Source: Cellulomonas terrae (lineage in GTDB: Bacteria > Actinomycetota > Actinomycetes > Actinomycetales > Cellulomonadaceae). From it: a stretch of 64,000 nucleotides of DNA. Positions 16,570 to 27,600 of this stretch are shown piece by piece. The DNA is taken from contig NZ_BJWH01000003.1 of NCBI RefSeq assembly GCF_007990265.1, positions 186,001-250,000 on the forward strand, in the 5' to 3' direction. The position numbers were made by a program, and so were the translations under genes. The number at the start of each line of letters is the position of its first letter. Position 1 is the stretch's first letter. The notes under the pieces were generated by a model that saw only the letters and a list, made by a program, of their open reading frames with translations, was not told the DNA's origin and did no database searches.

Positions 16570-16886
16570 TGCCCGGCAACCTCGTGACGCAGTCCGCCAC
16601 GGTGACGTGCGCCCACCAGGGTCAGGCCAAGCCGGCGAGCGCGTCGCCGCGCGTCACCGCGGGTGGGCAGGGCGTCATCCTGCTGGCCACGCCGTACACG
16701 GTGTCGGGCTGCTCGTACCCGCCGCAGTCGGGCGGTCCCGACGTGAGCGCCCAGTGGAGCAGCGGCACGACGCGGGTCACCTCCATGCAGCAGCCGCTCG
16801 CGATCCAGAGCGGCTCGGGCTCCTGCCTGCCCACGGGGGTCCCCATGACGTGCACGGCCACGCAGACCCGGGTGAGTGCCACATGA
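16569..16886 (+). CDS. PAAR-like spike tip protein
   Basis: The 105-residue protein sits where eCIS loci carry the PAAR tip (Afp10 position), directly after the spike and before gp25. It is Gly/Ser/Thr-rich with several cysteines (CAHQG, SGCSYPP, GSCLPTG, MTCTATQ). They could bind a metal at the tip as in DUF4280-type PAAR proteins. The classical PAAR tetrapeptide repeat is not visible, so the call rests on position and composition. The end overlaps the next start (ATGA). Confidence 0.7.
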   Translation: MPGNLVTQSATVTCAHQGQAKPASASPRVTAGGQGVILLATPYTVSGCSYPPQSGGPDVSAQWSSGTTRVTSMQQPLAIQSGSGSCLPTGVPMTCTATQTRVSAT

Positions 16887-17302
16887 GCACCGCCTCGCCG
16901 CGCCGGTCGGTCCCGCCGCGTCACGTGGCGTTCCCGCTGCGCCTGGACGCGCGGGGGCGCACCGCGCTGGTCGACGACTCCGTCTACGTCGCGGGCCTCG
17001 TCGAGCAGGTGCTGTTCACGGGCCCGGGTGAGCGGGTCAACCGCCCGGACTTCGGCAGCGGGGTGGCCCGCCTGGTGTTCGCGCCGCTCGACGACGCGCT
17101 CGCGGAGACGACGCGGGCCCTCGTGCAGGGGGCCCTGCAGCAGTGGCTCGCCGACCTGGTGCGGGTCGAGGACGTGCAGGTCACGGCGGTGGACTCGGCG
17201 CTCGAGGTGGTCGTCGTCTACTCCCCGCTGTACGCGTCGCACCCCGACCAGCGCAGGACGGTCACTGTGACCGGTGGACCGACCGCCGGGGTGACGCCGT
17301 GA
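16883..17302 (+). CDS. gp25/IraD-like baseplate wedge protein
   Basis: The 139-residue protein matches the gp25-like lysozyme family (Afp9, TssE). It carries the conserved core LFTGPGERVNRPDFGSGV, equivalent to the EPR motif region that nucleates sheath assembly on the baseplate, followed by helix LVQGALQQWLADLV and strand VEDVQVTAVDS. Both ends overlap neighbours (ATGA and GTGA), so expression is coupled to the tip and the J-type protein. Confidence 0.9.
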   Translation: MSTASPRRSVPPRHVAFPLRLDARGRTALVDDSVYVAGLVEQVLFTGPGERVNRPDFGSGVARLVFAPLDDALAETTRALVQGALQQWLADLVRVEDVQVTAVDSALEVVVVYSPLYASHPDQRRTVTVTGGPTAGVTP

Positions 17303-19872
17303 CGGCCGGCAGCCTCCCGTTCGCGGCCCCGATCGACCTCGAGGCGCGCCGTGCCCTCGTGCGCGGGCGGCCCGGGATCGGCGAGCCCGACGGCATCGAC
17401 GGGATCGACCACGTCGAGGTGCTCTCCAACCACGACGGCGCATCCGACCAGGTGCCCGACGCACCGCAGCAGAGCACCCTGCTCGTGCACCTGCTCAACG
17501 GGCCGGTCCCGACGACGTGGACGGCGGACACGGTGCACGTCGTCGGTGGCGTGCGGCCCGACCCCGCGCTCAACCCGGTGCACGCCGTGTGGGCCTACCG
17601 CGCGGACGCGATCGTCGGGACGGCGAGCGACCCCGTCGGGCCTCTGCCGGCGGGTGTGAGCGAGGCCGACCAGACGCTCGTCGCGCAGGCGCTGCCCGAC
17701 CCGGCGGACCCGGACCACGACGACCTGGCGCGTCGGGTGCTCGTCGTGCGCACGTCGTCGTGGGGCGACCGGTCGACGTACACGCTGCGGCTCGCAGGAC
17801 CGGGAGGCCTCGGCGCTCCGGACGGCGTGGACCTGCCGCTGTCGACCGCCCCGTTCGCGTTCTCGGTGGACTGCCCGACCGACCTGGACTGCCGGGAGGA
17901 GTGCGCCCCGTCGGAGGGCGAGGTCGACCTGCTGCCCGGCGACTACCTGGCCCGCGACTACGAGGCGTTGCGCACCCGGCTGCTCGACCGGCTGGCGACG
18001 CTGCTGCCGGACTGGACGGACCGCAACCCGGCGGACCCCGCGGTCATGCTCGTGGAGCTGTTCGCCGCGGTGGGCGACCGGCTCGCGTACTGGCAGGACG
18101 CGGTGGCCGTGGAGGCGTACCTGGGGACCGCGCGGCGCCGGACGTCGGTGCGGCGGCACGCGCGGCTCCTGGGCTACGCGGTGCACGAGGGCTGCTCGGC
18201 GCGCACCCTCCTGGCGTTCACGACCGCTGCGGGCGCCCTGACGGTGCCGGAGCGGACCCCGGTGACGGACCTGCCGGCGCGGGCCGGCCAGGACATCGGG
18301 GTGCCGGTCGACGCGACCGACCTGGGCGGCACGGTGTTCGAGACGGTCGCCGCGGTCGAGATCACCCCGGCACGCAACGCGCTGCCCCTGTACGCCTGGG
18401 GCGACCCGGACCACTGCCTGCCGGCGGGCACGACCGCGGCGTTCGTGGCGAGCGGCACGGGAGCCGCGGACGATCCTCGGCTGCGCGCGGGCGACGTGCT
18501 CGTCCTCGTCGACACCCCGGTCAACGGCGTCGCCCGGGAGGGTGACCCGGGGCGCCGGTTCCCCGTGCGGCTGGTGCAGGACGCGCGGGGGCACGACGAC
18601 CCGCTGAACCCGGCCGTGCGCGTCTGGGAGCTGCGGTGGCACGCGGCCGACGCCCTGCCCGCTCCGTTGCAGGTGACCACGCCCGGGACCGACGACGCCA
18701 GGGCCCTCGCGCTCGCGAACGTCGTCGTCGCCGACCACGGCGCGACCCTCCTCGACGAGACCCTCGTGCCGCCGACGGTGCCGGCCGACGGCGCGTTCCG
18801 CCCGCGCCTGCAGCGCCCCGACCTGACGTACACGGACCCGACGTTCCCGACGACCGGCGCCGCCGGTGCGCTGCTGCGGCCCGACCCGCGGCGCGCCGGG
18901 GCGGCCCTGTCCCTGTACGACGGGCAGCGCACGTGGCTGCCCCGGCCCGACCTGCTCGCGAGCGGGCGCCTGGCGACGCACGTCGTCGTCGAGCCGGAAC
19001 CCGGCGGGGTGTCCCGGCTGCGCTTCGGCGACGGGCTGACGGGCCGGGAACCGTCCGTCGGCTCGACGCCGCTCGCGTCGTACCGGATCGGCACGGGCGC
19101 CCTCGGCGGCCTCGCCCCGGACCGGCTGGTCCGGCTGCTGCCCCGGGCGGACCGCCTCGCCCCGCCCGCGGGGGTCGAGGTCTGGAACCCGCTGCCCGCG
19201 ACGGGCGGGACCGACCCGGAACGCCTCGAGCAGGTGCGTCAGCTGGCCCCCGCGGCGCTGCGCACCCAGCTGCGTGCGGTGACCTCGCCGGACTACGCGA
19301 CGGTCGCCGAGCAGCACCCGGGCGTGCAGCGTGCCGTCGCCCGTCGACGCTGGACGGGGTCCTGGTACGCCCAGGAGGTCACCGTCGACCCGGTCGCGGC
19401 GCTCGCGGACGACGACACGCTGGACGACGAGCTCGTCGCCTCGCTGGAGGTGCGCCGCATGGCGGGCATCGACGTCGAGCTCGAGCGGCCCGTGCTCGTG
19501 CCGCTGACGATCGCGCTGTTCGCGTGCGTGCGACCCGAGCACGACGCGGCCGACGTCGAGGCAGGGCTGCGCGACGTCCTCGGCTCGGGGACGCGCCGCG
19601 ACGGGCAGCGCGCGTTCTTCCACCCGGACCGATTCACGTTCGGCGACCCCCTGCGGCTGTCGGACGTGGTGGGTGCCGCGATGACGGTCGACGGTGTCGC
19701 GTGGGTCGAGGTCACGCGCTTCGCGCGGGCGGACGCCGGCGCCGCGCAGGCGGCGGCGACCCTGGCGGCGGGCGAGCTGCTCATGTCGCCGCGCGAGCTG
19801 CTGCAGTGCGACTCGGACCCGAACGACCCGGAGGCCGGCCGGGTCGACATCAGGCTGGGAGGCGGGACATGA
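17299..19872 (+). CDS. eCIS baseplate assembly protein J-like 1 (Afp11-type)
   Basis: The 857-residue protein matches the putative baseplate assembly proteins of actinobacterial contractile systems. Its N-terminal about 200 residues form an extra domain. The J-like wedge core begins at DLLPGDYLARDYEALRTRLLDRL and DRNPADPAVMLVELFAAVGDRLAYWQD. The baseplate_J segment includes VSRLRFGDGLTGREP, and the C-terminal part carries LRTQLRAVTSPDYATVAEQHPGVQRAVARRRW. Wedge proteins form the baseplate ring. It starts at a GTG in a GTGA overlap and ends in an ATGA overlap with the second J-like gene. Confidence 0.85.
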   Translation: MTAGSLPFAAPIDLEARRALVRGRPGIGEPDGIDGIDHVEVLSNHDGASDQVPDAPQQSTLLVHLLNGPVPTTWTADTVHVVGGVRPDPALNPVHAVWAYRADAIVGTASDPVGPLPAGVSEADQTLVAQALPDPADPDHDDLARRVLVVRTSSWGDRSTYTLRLAGPGGLGAPDGVDLPLSTAPFAFSVDCPTDLDCREECAPSEGEVDLLPGDYLARDYEALRTRLLDRLATLLPDWTDRNPADPAVMLVELFAAVGDRLAYWQDAVAVEAYLGTARRRTSVRRHARLLGYAVHEGCSARTLLAFTTAAGALTVPERTPVTDLPARAGQDIGVPVDATDLGGTVFETVAAVEITPARNALPLYAWGDPDHCLPAGTTAAFVASGTGAADDPRLRAGDVLVLVDTPVNGVAREGDPGRRFPVRLVQDARGHDDPLNPAVRVWELRWHAADALPAPLQVTTPGTDDARALALANVVVADHGATLLDETLVPPTVPADGAFRPRLQRPDLTYTDPTFPTTGAAGALLRPDPRRAGAALSLYDGQRTWLPRPDLLASGRLATHVVVEPEPGGVSRLRFGDGLTGREPSVGSTPLASYRIGTGALGGLAPDRLVRLLPRADRLAPPAGVEVWNPLPATGGTDPERLEQVRQLAPAALRTQLRAVTSPDYATVAEQHPGVQRAVARRRWTGSWYAQEVTVDPVAALADDDTLDDELVASLEVRRMAGIDVELERPVLVPLTIALFACVRPEHDAADVEAGLRDVLGSGTRRDGQRAFFHPDRFTFGDPLRLSDVVGAAMTVDGVAWVEVTRFARADAGAAQAAATLAAGELLMSPRELLQCDSDPNDPEAGRVDIRLGGGT

Positions 19873-22385
19873 CGACCCGGACGGGCTGCGGCTGCGGCGG
19901 TGCGTGCGGCGGTGCGTGCGCGGGCCGCGGGCCTACCGCGCCCGAGGGGAACCTGCCCGGTCAGCGTGCCCTGCGGTGGCGGGTGGCGCCGCACGGGACG
20001 GCGCTGGCCCGGATGCGCGAGCACCTGGCGGAGCCCGCGCAGGACCTCGCGGTGCGCTCCCTGGCGACGCAGCCGGCCGCGGACCCGACCGTCGCGCTGC
20101 TCGACACGTGGGCGGTCGTCACGGACGTCGTGTCGTTCTACACGGAGCGGATCGCGCAGGAGGGCTTCCTGCGGACGGCGACCGAGACGGCGAGCGTGCG
20201 CCAGCTCGCGCGCACCCTCGGCTACGAGCTGCGGCCGGGTGCCGCGGCGCGCGTCGAGCTGGCGTTCGCGGTGGAGACCGCACCGACCGCGCCGCTGATG
20301 GTGGACGTCCCCGCGGGGACACCCGTGCAGTCGGTCCCTCCGCCCGGCAAGCTCCCGCAGACGTTCGAGACCACCGCGGACATCGTCGCGCGCGTCGCGT
20401 GGAACGCCGTTCCCGGGCTCGACCGGGTCCGTCAGGCGTTCCCCACAGGGACCGACGAGGTCTGGCTGGACTCGACGGCGCCGCTGGTCGAGGTCGACGA
20501 CCGGCTGCTCCTCGTCGGGCCGGCCGCGGCCGGCCCACCGCGCCGGGCGCGTCCCGGCGGTGCCGACGCGCAGTGGGCGCTGCGGCGCGTCACCGCGGTC
20601 GACGTGGACCCTCCGTGGGCGACGGGCTGGACCCGCGTGACGCTCCACGCACCGGTGACGTTCGCCGGCGGGCGCACGCTCGGCGACGTGCGGGTGCTGC
20701 GCCTGACCCGGCGGCTCAACCTGTTCGGCCACAACGCCCCCCGCACGGAGCTTCTGCAGAACGAGGACAAGCGCATCGCGTTCGTGACGAGCGGCGTCCC
20801 CGACGAGCTGTGGCCCGGCTGGGCACTGAGCGAGCTCGAGATCGACGGCGACGTGCCCGACCTGGTCCCTGGCTCGTGGCTCGCGCTCGAGAGCGGCGAC
20901 CAGGTGGAGGCGTTCGAGGTCACGGGCGTCTCCGCCGGTGGCGCGCGCCGGTTCGGGGTCGCGAACAAGGTGACGCGCGTCGACGTCGACGACGACAAGC
21001 GGGTCGCGGGCTTCGACCGGGAGAGCACGCTCGTGCACGCCGTGAGCGAGGAGCTCCCGACGGCGTGGATGCCGGACCCGGACGCGGTGGGTGCACCCGC
21101 GACGACGCTCGACGTGCTCCCGACGGACCCCCCGCTCGAGGAGGACCTGCGGGTGCTCGTGGTCGGCGTCACCCCGGACGACGAGGAGGTCGTCGAGGCA
21201 GCCACGGTGGTCGCGGTCCAGCAGCGCTCCGGCGACTCGGTGCCCGCGGGTGGCGCGCAGCGCCTGACCCTCGACCCACCGCTGGAGCACCAGTACCGCG
21301 CCGGCTCGGTGGTCCTGCACGCGAACGTCGCCGACGCGACGCACGGCGAGACGACCGAGCAGGTGCTCGGCAGCGGCGACGGCGCCGTCGCGTTCCCCCG
21401 GTTCACGCTGCGCAAGGCTCCGCTGACCTACGTGTCCACGACGACGAACGCTGCCGGGGTCGAGGCCGAGCTCGAGGTGCGGGTCGAGGACGTCGCGTGG
21501 GCGCAGGTCGAGTCGCTGCTCGACGCGGGGCCGACCGACCAGGTGTACGTCGTGCGGCAGTCCGAGGACGGTGTCTCGACGGTCGTGTTCGGCGACGGCC
21601 TGCACGGCTCCCGGCTGCCGTCGGGGGCGGAGAACGTGCGCGCGACGTACCGCGCGGGGATCGGGGCAGCCGGCATCGCGGAGGCGGGTGCGGTGATGCT
21701 GCCGGTGCGCCGGCCGCGTGGCATCGCGACGATCACGAACCCCGCCGCGACGCACGACTGGGCACCGCCGGAGGACCTGGACGGTGCCCGCACCAACGCC
21801 CCGCAACGGATCCGCACGCTCGACCGCGCGGTGTCCGTCGCGGACTACGCCGACTTCGCGCGCAGCTACGCACGGGTCGGCCGGGCGAGCGCACACCTCG
21901 TGTGGGACGGGCGGACACGGACGATCGTGGTCTCGGTGCTGGGCGTCACGGGTGACCCGGCCACGACGGACCTGCTCGCCGACCTGCAGCAGACGCTCGA
22001 CGCGGCCCGCGAGCAGCGGGGGCAGCGTGTGGTGCTGCCGGGCGAGGTCGTCCCCGCGGTCGCGCAGCTGGGCATCCACGTGGACCCGCGCTACGAGGTC
22101 GCGCCCGTGCTCGCCGCGGTCCAGGCCACGCTGCTCACCGCGTACGCCGCGATGGACCTGGCGACGTCGCTCGCGGCGTCGTCGGTGCTCGTGACGGCCG
22201 CGACCGTCGAGGGCGTCGAGTCGGTGACGATGCCCACCCTCTCCGCGCCGGGCCTCGCCGACTCGACCGCCGACCTGCTCGTCGCCGCACCGGCCCGCTG
22301 GGACCGGCCGTCGCCCGACGCCGACAGGCAGCTCCTGCCCGCGCAGGCCCTGCACGTCACAGCCCTCGTGGAGGTGCTCGCATGA
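19869..22385 (+). CDS. eCIS baseplate assembly protein J-like 2 (Afp12-type) with Cys-Gly-rich N-terminus
   Basis: The 838-residue wedge protein shows LLDTWAVVTDVVSFYTERIAQEGFL near residue 80, a GDGLHGSRLPSGAENVRATYRAG segment, and the RTLDRAVSVADYADFARSYARVGRA motif of the J-like family. It is the partner of the previous protein in the baseplate heterodimer. Unusually, the first about 20 residues contain five cysteines among glycines and alanines (CGCGGACGGAC), which looks like a small metal-binding or cross-linked cap. Both ends overlap neighbours by four bases. Confidence 0.85.
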   Translation: MTTRTGCGCGGACGGACAGRGPTAPEGNLPGQRALRWRVAPHGTALARMREHLAEPAQDLAVRSLATQPAADPTVALLDTWAVVTDVVSFYTERIAQEGFLRTATETASVRQLARTLGYELRPGAAARVELAFAVETAPTAPLMVDVPAGTPVQSVPPPGKLPQTFETTADIVARVAWNAVPGLDRVRQAFPTGTDEVWLDSTAPLVEVDDRLLLVGPAAAGPPRRARPGGADAQWALRRVTAVDVDPPWATGWTRVTLHAPVTFAGGRTLGDVRVLRLTRRLNLFGHNAPRTELLQNEDKRIAFVTSGVPDELWPGWALSELEIDGDVPDLVPGSWLALESGDQVEAFEVTGVSAGGARRFGVANKVTRVDVDDDKRVAGFDRESTLVHAVSEELPTAWMPDPDAVGAPATTLDVLPTDPPLEEDLRVLVVGVTPDDEEVVEAATVVAVQQRSGDSVPAGGAQRLTLDPPLEHQYRAGSVVLHANVADATHGETTEQVLGSGDGAVAFPRFTLRKAPLTYVSTTTNAAGVEAELEVRVEDVAWAQVESLLDAGPTDQVYVVRQSEDGVSTVVFGDGLHGSRLPSGAENVRATYRAGIGAAGIAEAGAVMLPVRRPRGIATITNPAATHDWAPPEDLDGARTNAPQRIRTLDRAVSVADYADFARSYARVGRASAHLVWDGRTRTIVVSVLGVTGDPATTDLLADLQQTLDAAREQRGQRVVLPGEVVPAVAQLGIHVDPRYEVAPVLAAVQATLLTAYAAMDLATSLAASSVLVTAATVEGVESVTMPTLSAPGLADSTADLLVAAPARWDRPSPDADRQLLPAQALHVTALVEVLA

Positions 22386-24610
22386 CCGTCTCCGACCTGC
22401 GGCGCGACGAGCGCACCGCGTACCTCGAGTCGCTGCTCCCGGCGCACGTCCTGCAGCGCGACGCCGAGTCCGGCGGTCTGCTGCACGCGCTGCTGGGCGC
22501 CGTGGCCACCGAGCTCGCGACCGTCGAGGACGACCTGCAGTCGCTGTACGACTCGTGGTTCGTCGAGACGGCGCCGGAGTGGGTGCTTCCGTACCTCGCG
22601 GACCTCGTCGGACTCGAGGGGCTCCCGGGCGACCTGGGGTCGGGCACCGGGGCGGGCGTCTCGCGGCGCGGCGTCGTCGCCAACACCGTCTCCTACCGGC
22701 AGCGCAAGGGCACCGTCGCGGTCATCGAGCAGGTCGTCCGGGACGTGACGGGCTGGCCGACGAAGGCCGTCGAGACGTACCGCTTGCTCGGCACCACGAC
22801 GCACGTCAACCACGTCCGGCCGGAGCGACCGACGTGGGCGAGCCTGCGCGACGCCGCGAGCGCCGAGCTCGGCTCCCCCCGGCTCGCCCAGGGGGCGCTG
22901 ACCAGGTTCGCGCACACGGCCCACGTGCGGCGCGTCGACCCCGGGCGTCACGGCGGACGAGGCCGGTACGGCATCGAGAACGTCGCGGTGTTCGTGTTCC
23001 CCGTGCAGGTGTACGAGGCGGTCGACATCGCCGCACGCGCCCTGGGCGACCCCGACGACGGCTGGGCGACGCACCCCCTCGGCGTGCGCGAGCCCTGGTT
23101 CGCGGTGCCCGCGACGGAGGCCGCGATCGAGCACCTCGCCGTCGAGAGCGACCTGCCCGTGCCGCTGCGGCCGCGCCGCCTGCTCGCGCTGCTGCGCGCG
23201 GAGCGGGCGCTCGGGCTGGAGGGTGACCCCACGGACCTCCCGGTCGCGGTGCGCATCGACGGGGGCGACCCCCTCGAGCCGTGGCGGGTGCGGGTGCGCG
23301 GCCTCGAGGAGCTCACGACGGTCGACCCGTCCGGCGACCCGGCGCTCGGCTGGCAGGTCACGGTGGACCCGGTCTGCGGTCGGGTGCGCACCTACCTCGA
23401 CGGCGTCGCGACCAACCCGGGCTCGGTGCTCGTGCGCTACGCGTACGGCGCGGTCGCGGACGTCGGTGCCGGCACCTACGACCGCAGTCCCGGGCACGCC
23501 GAGGCCCTGGCCGACGACCCGTTCACGGGCGACACCGACGAGGGTGGCGACCGGGTCGAGTCCCAGGTCCTGGTCCGGACGGGACCACCGGCCGGCGGGC
23601 TGCAGACCACCGTCGTCGACGGGCTCGCCGAGATCGCGGCGCGGTGGGCGGCGTCCACCCCCGACCTCACCGGCGGCACCCAGGTGCTGTCCGTCGCGGA
23701 CAGCGAGGCGTACGCCGGGGCGCTGGACGTCGAGGTCCCCGCGGAGTCGCGGCTCGTGCTCGTGGCGGCGACGTGGCGCGGGCGGCAGCTGCTCAACGGC
23801 GACGTCGAGGCCCCCGTGCCGGGCGTGTACTCCCCCGACGGTCTGCGCCCGCGCATCGTCGGGGACGTCGTCGTCACGGGAGCCACCGGGTCCGCCCTGC
23901 TCCTGGACGGTCTCGTCGTCGACGGGGACGTGGTCGTGCGGGCCGGCGACCTGCGGTCGCTCACGCTGAGCCAGTGCACCGTCGCAGGACGCGTCGTCGT
24001 CGAGGGCACCGCCGACGACGGCAACCGCGAGCTGGCCGTGACGGTACGGCGCAGCCTCGTCGGCGGGATCGAGCTGGTCGGGACGGTGCCGACGCTGTCC
24101 GTGCGGGACTGCGTCGTCGACCCGGCACTGACGGACGCGCTCGCCGACCCCGCACCGCAGGCCCCGGCGGTCACGGCCCCGGGCACGCACGTCACCGTCG
24201 ACGGGACGACGCTGTTCGGCACGCTCGACGCGCGCATCCTCGACGTGACGTCGAGCCTGTGCACCGAGCTCGTCACGGTGGTCGACCGGCAGCGTGGCTG
24301 CGCGCGGTTCAGCTACCTCGCCCCGGGTTCACGGACACCGCGCCGGTTCCGGTGCGTGCCGCAGCCCGACGCCCCCGGCGGGGACTGGCCGTCGTTCCTC
24401 GCCGGAGGTCCGGGCGCCACGAGCCTCGGCTCGCCCTTCTACCCGTCGCTGTCGCCCGCCGCGCCCTCCTCGGTGCGCCGCGGCGGCGAGGACGGCGCCG
24501 AGATGGGCGTCCACCACCACCTGCGCCGTCCCCTGCGGGCGGACGCAGCACGTCGTCTCGTCGAGCCCTACGTGCCGGCGGGGATGCAGATCGGACTGTT
24601 CGGGAGCTGA
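22382..24610 (+). CDS. eCIS tail protein: gpI-like N-terminal domain with long C-terminal extension
   Basis: In the 742-residue protein the first about 230 residues match phage tail protein I/P2 gpI-like proteins (YLESLLPAHVLQRDAESGGLLHALL, LPYLADLVGLEGLPGD, SYRQRKGTVAVIEQVVRDVTGWP). These attach fibres to the baseplate. The rest is beta-rich; residues about 480-640 look like stacked short strands (VVVTGATGSALLLDGLVVDGDVVV, then CTVAGRVVVEGTA), as in a right-handed beta-helix. The end carries a MGVHHHLRRP and VPAGMQIGLFG motif. It probably joins the fibre to the baseplate. Confidence 0.8.
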   Translation: MTVSDLRRDERTAYLESLLPAHVLQRDAESGGLLHALLGAVATELATVEDDLQSLYDSWFVETAPEWVLPYLADLVGLEGLPGDLGSGTGAGVSRRGVVANTVSYRQRKGTVAVIEQVVRDVTGWPTKAVETYRLLGTTTHVNHVRPERPTWASLRDAASAELGSPRLAQGALTRFAHTAHVRRVDPGRHGGRGRYGIENVAVFVFPVQVYEAVDIAARALGDPDDGWATHPLGVREPWFAVPATEAAIEHLAVESDLPVPLRPRRLLALLRAERALGLEGDPTDLPVAVRIDGGDPLEPWRVRVRGLEELTTVDPSGDPALGWQVTVDPVCGRVRTYLDGVATNPGSVLVRYAYGAVADVGAGTYDRSPGHAEALADDPFTGDTDEGGDRVESQVLVRTGPPAGGLQTTVVDGLAEIAARWAASTPDLTGGTQVLSVADSEAYAGALDVEVPAESRLVLVAATWRGRQLLNGDVEAPVPGVYSPDGLRPRIVGDVVVTGATGSALLLDGLVVDGDVVVRAGDLRSLTLSQCTVAGRVVVEGTADDGNRELAVTVRRSLVGGIELVGTVPTLSVRDCVVDPALTDALADPAPQAPAVTAPGTHVTVDGTTLFGTLDARILDVTSSLCTELVTVVDRQRGCARFSYLAPGSRTPRRFRCVPQPDAPGGDWPSFLAGGPGATSLGSPFYPSLSPAAPSSVRRGGEDGAEMGVHHHLRRPLRADAARRLVEPYVPAGMQIGLFGS

Positions 24611-24611
24611 C

Positions 24612-27600
24612 ATGCACGCAGACCTCACCCGCCGCACCTTCGACCCCGCACTGGGGTTCCGGTCCGTCGTCATGCAGCAAGGCCGCGTCCTGCTGGACGC
24701 CGAGTGGAACGAGCAGGCCGACATCACCGCGCACCACGACGAGGTGCGCACCGCGGACATCGTCGGTCCGGCCGGCGGCGTGGACCCCGGCGACGGCTCC
24801 CCCGGGCCGTTCGCCATCGTGTCGCTGACCACCGGTGAGGTGGCCGACGACGGTCCGTTCCCCTGGGAGGACCTCGGGGTGACGCCCGGGCGCTACTACG
24901 TCGACGGCGAGCTGGTCGAGTCGTCGGAGCCGCCCGGACCCGCGACCGCCTGGCCGCTGACCGAGCAGCCGTTCCTCCCGCAGGTCTCGGACGAGCCGGC
25001 CGTCGGCCAGCCGGGGGCGAACGGTCGGTACGCGGTCTTCCTCGACGTGTTCGACCGCCTGGTCACCGCCGACGAGCGGCCCGAGCTGCTGGAGTCGGCC
25101 CTCGGCGGTCCCGACACCGCCGCGCGCGCGCAGACCGTGTGGCAGGTGCGCCTGGAGGCCCTCCTCGGGGACGAGGTCTGCTCGCAGGTCGCCGGGGCCC
25201 TCCCGCTGCGCGTCCCACGGCTCATGGTCGCCGGGGTCGCCGACGCGCAGGCCCAGACCGACCCCTGCTCGATCACCGCGGGCAGCGGGTACGAGCTGCT
25301 CGAGAACCAGCTGTACCGGGTCGAGGTGCACGACGTCGACGGTGGCGCACGGTTCGTGTGGTCGCGCGAGAACGGCTCCGTCGTCGCCAAGCTGGTCTCC
25401 GTCGAGCCCTCCGTCGTCACCGGCATGGACCACGCGCTCGAGCTGGACCGCGTGGGGCGCGACGAGGAGCTGTCCATCCTCCCGGGGGACCTCGTGGAGG
25501 TCACCAGCGTCGCTCTGCAGCTGCAGCACCGGCCGGGGTTCCTCGCCCGGGTCGGCTCGACGGTCGACTCGGTGGCCGAGAACGTGGTGCACGTCGCGTG
25601 GCTCGACACGGCCGTCACCAGCGTGTCCGCGCTCGGTGGGACGCCCGTCGTGCGCCGCTGGGACGGGGGCCCGACACCGCTGAGCGCCGCACCGCAGCCG
25701 CTGGAGGGCGGGATCACCGTCACCTTCCCGGCCGGTGGCACCCCCGCCGTCGGCGACCACTGGCTCGTCCCCGCGCGCACGGTCCGGCTCGCGTACGGCG
25801 TGACCGCCCGTCAGGGCACCATCGAGTGGCCCGGCCTGCCGGACGCACCCCTGGCCCTGGCACCGCACGGCCCGAGCACGCACCGCGCGCAGCTCGGCAT
25901 CCTGGAGCGCGACGCGGACGGCTGGCGGCTCGTCGCCGACTGCCGGTCCCTGTTCCCGCCGCTGACGGCGATGACGTCGATCGACCTCGTCGGCGGTGAC
26001 GGCCAGGAGGCCATGCCGGGCGACGAGCTCCCCCAGCCCGTCCGCGTCGTCGTCCGGCGCGGCGCCATCCCCGTCGCCGACGAGGACGTGCGGTTCACCG
26101 CGGCCGGTGGCTCGCTGCGCACGGCAGGCGGGGGCGCGGGCAACCCGCTCGTCGTCGCGACCGACGCCGACGGTCTGGCCGAGGTGCTGTGGACGCTCGA
26201 CCCCGGCGGTGCGACCACGCAGACGCTCACGGCCCAGCGCCTGACGGACACGCTGGACGTCGAGGACGTCGCGGTGGTCGTGACCGGGCGGCTGTCCGTG
26301 GCGAGCCAGGTCCAGTGGGACCCGGTGTGCCGGGGGTTCGCGGAGGAACGGACCGTGCAGGACGCGCTCGCTCGTCTCGTCGAGACCCCGAGCGTCGCGC
26401 TGGTCGGCGGCGACGGGCAGGAGGTCGCCGCACGCGGCTCGACCGTGCCCCAGCTGGTGCGCGTCGCGGTCGACTCGCCGTGCGGCCCGGTCCGCGGGGC
26501 GACCGTCTCGGCCGCCGTCGCGCGCACCGGCCTGGTGCTCGGGGTGGCGGACGGCTCGCCCGTCCCCCCGACGCTCGCGAACACCCCCGGCGCCGACCAG
26601 CGCGTCGCGACGGAGACCGACGAGCAGGGTGTCGCGGCCTTCGTGTGGCAACCCGGGTTCCTCCAGCGCGACACGGGCGCCGGGGCGACCAGCGACGTCC
26701 TGACGATCGTGCTCGAGACGGTGCCGGGGCCCGTCCAGCCCGACGAGGCGCCCATCCGGGTCACCGCGCAGCTCGACCCGCCCGGTGGGCGGACCGCCGG
26801 CGTCCACGTCACCGCGGTGCGGTTCTTCTCCGGTGAGGACCTCGAGAACGACGAGGTGTACAGCTTCGAGGAGCTGGGGGGCCAGTTCCCCGGGATCGCG
26901 GTGCTGCTCGATGCCCCCGTGCTCCAGCAGAGCGTCCAGGGAAAGCCCGTCGGGCGGGTGCTGCTCGAGCTCCCGTGGCCTGTCACGCCCGAGTCCGAGG
27001 TGTGGGCCGCGCCGCCGGCGTGGGCGCGGCGGACCGTGGAGATCGCGGGGAACCTCAACGCGGACGGCGCACTCATCATCTGGACGCCGCAGCGACCGCT
27101 CGACGAGCTGTTCCAGCGGGTGATCCGGCAGCTGCGCCTGCTCGCGGCGGAGCAGCAGCTCGGTGAGCCGCCGCTGCCGCTGCTCCTGCGGCTGCAGCTC
27201 GACGGGTGGGCGATCCTCGGGGAGGACCCGGCGCTGCACCTCAACGGGCACGCCACCACGGTCATGTCCGACCGGCGCACGGCCCTGGAGCTGCCCACCA
27301 CCGACGAGGTCACGGGCGGACGGTTCGAGACGTGGTTCTGGTTCGACGAGCAGCGCGACGCCCCGCCGCCTCGCCGAGACCTGTTCCGCCCCGGCCGGAT
27401 CGACCTCGGCAGTCTCGACATCGACCCGCGACGGCTGCTGCGCCCGCCCGGTCGCACCATCCAGCCGGTGGACCCGCTGCCGCGGCTCGTCGTCGACGAC
27501 CTGCTGGGTCGCACCCGGGGGTTCGTCACGCGGCGCGCCGCCGAGGTCGGTGTCGAGGTGACGTTCGTCGAGGAGGACGCCGCCGGCGTGCGGGGCGGGA

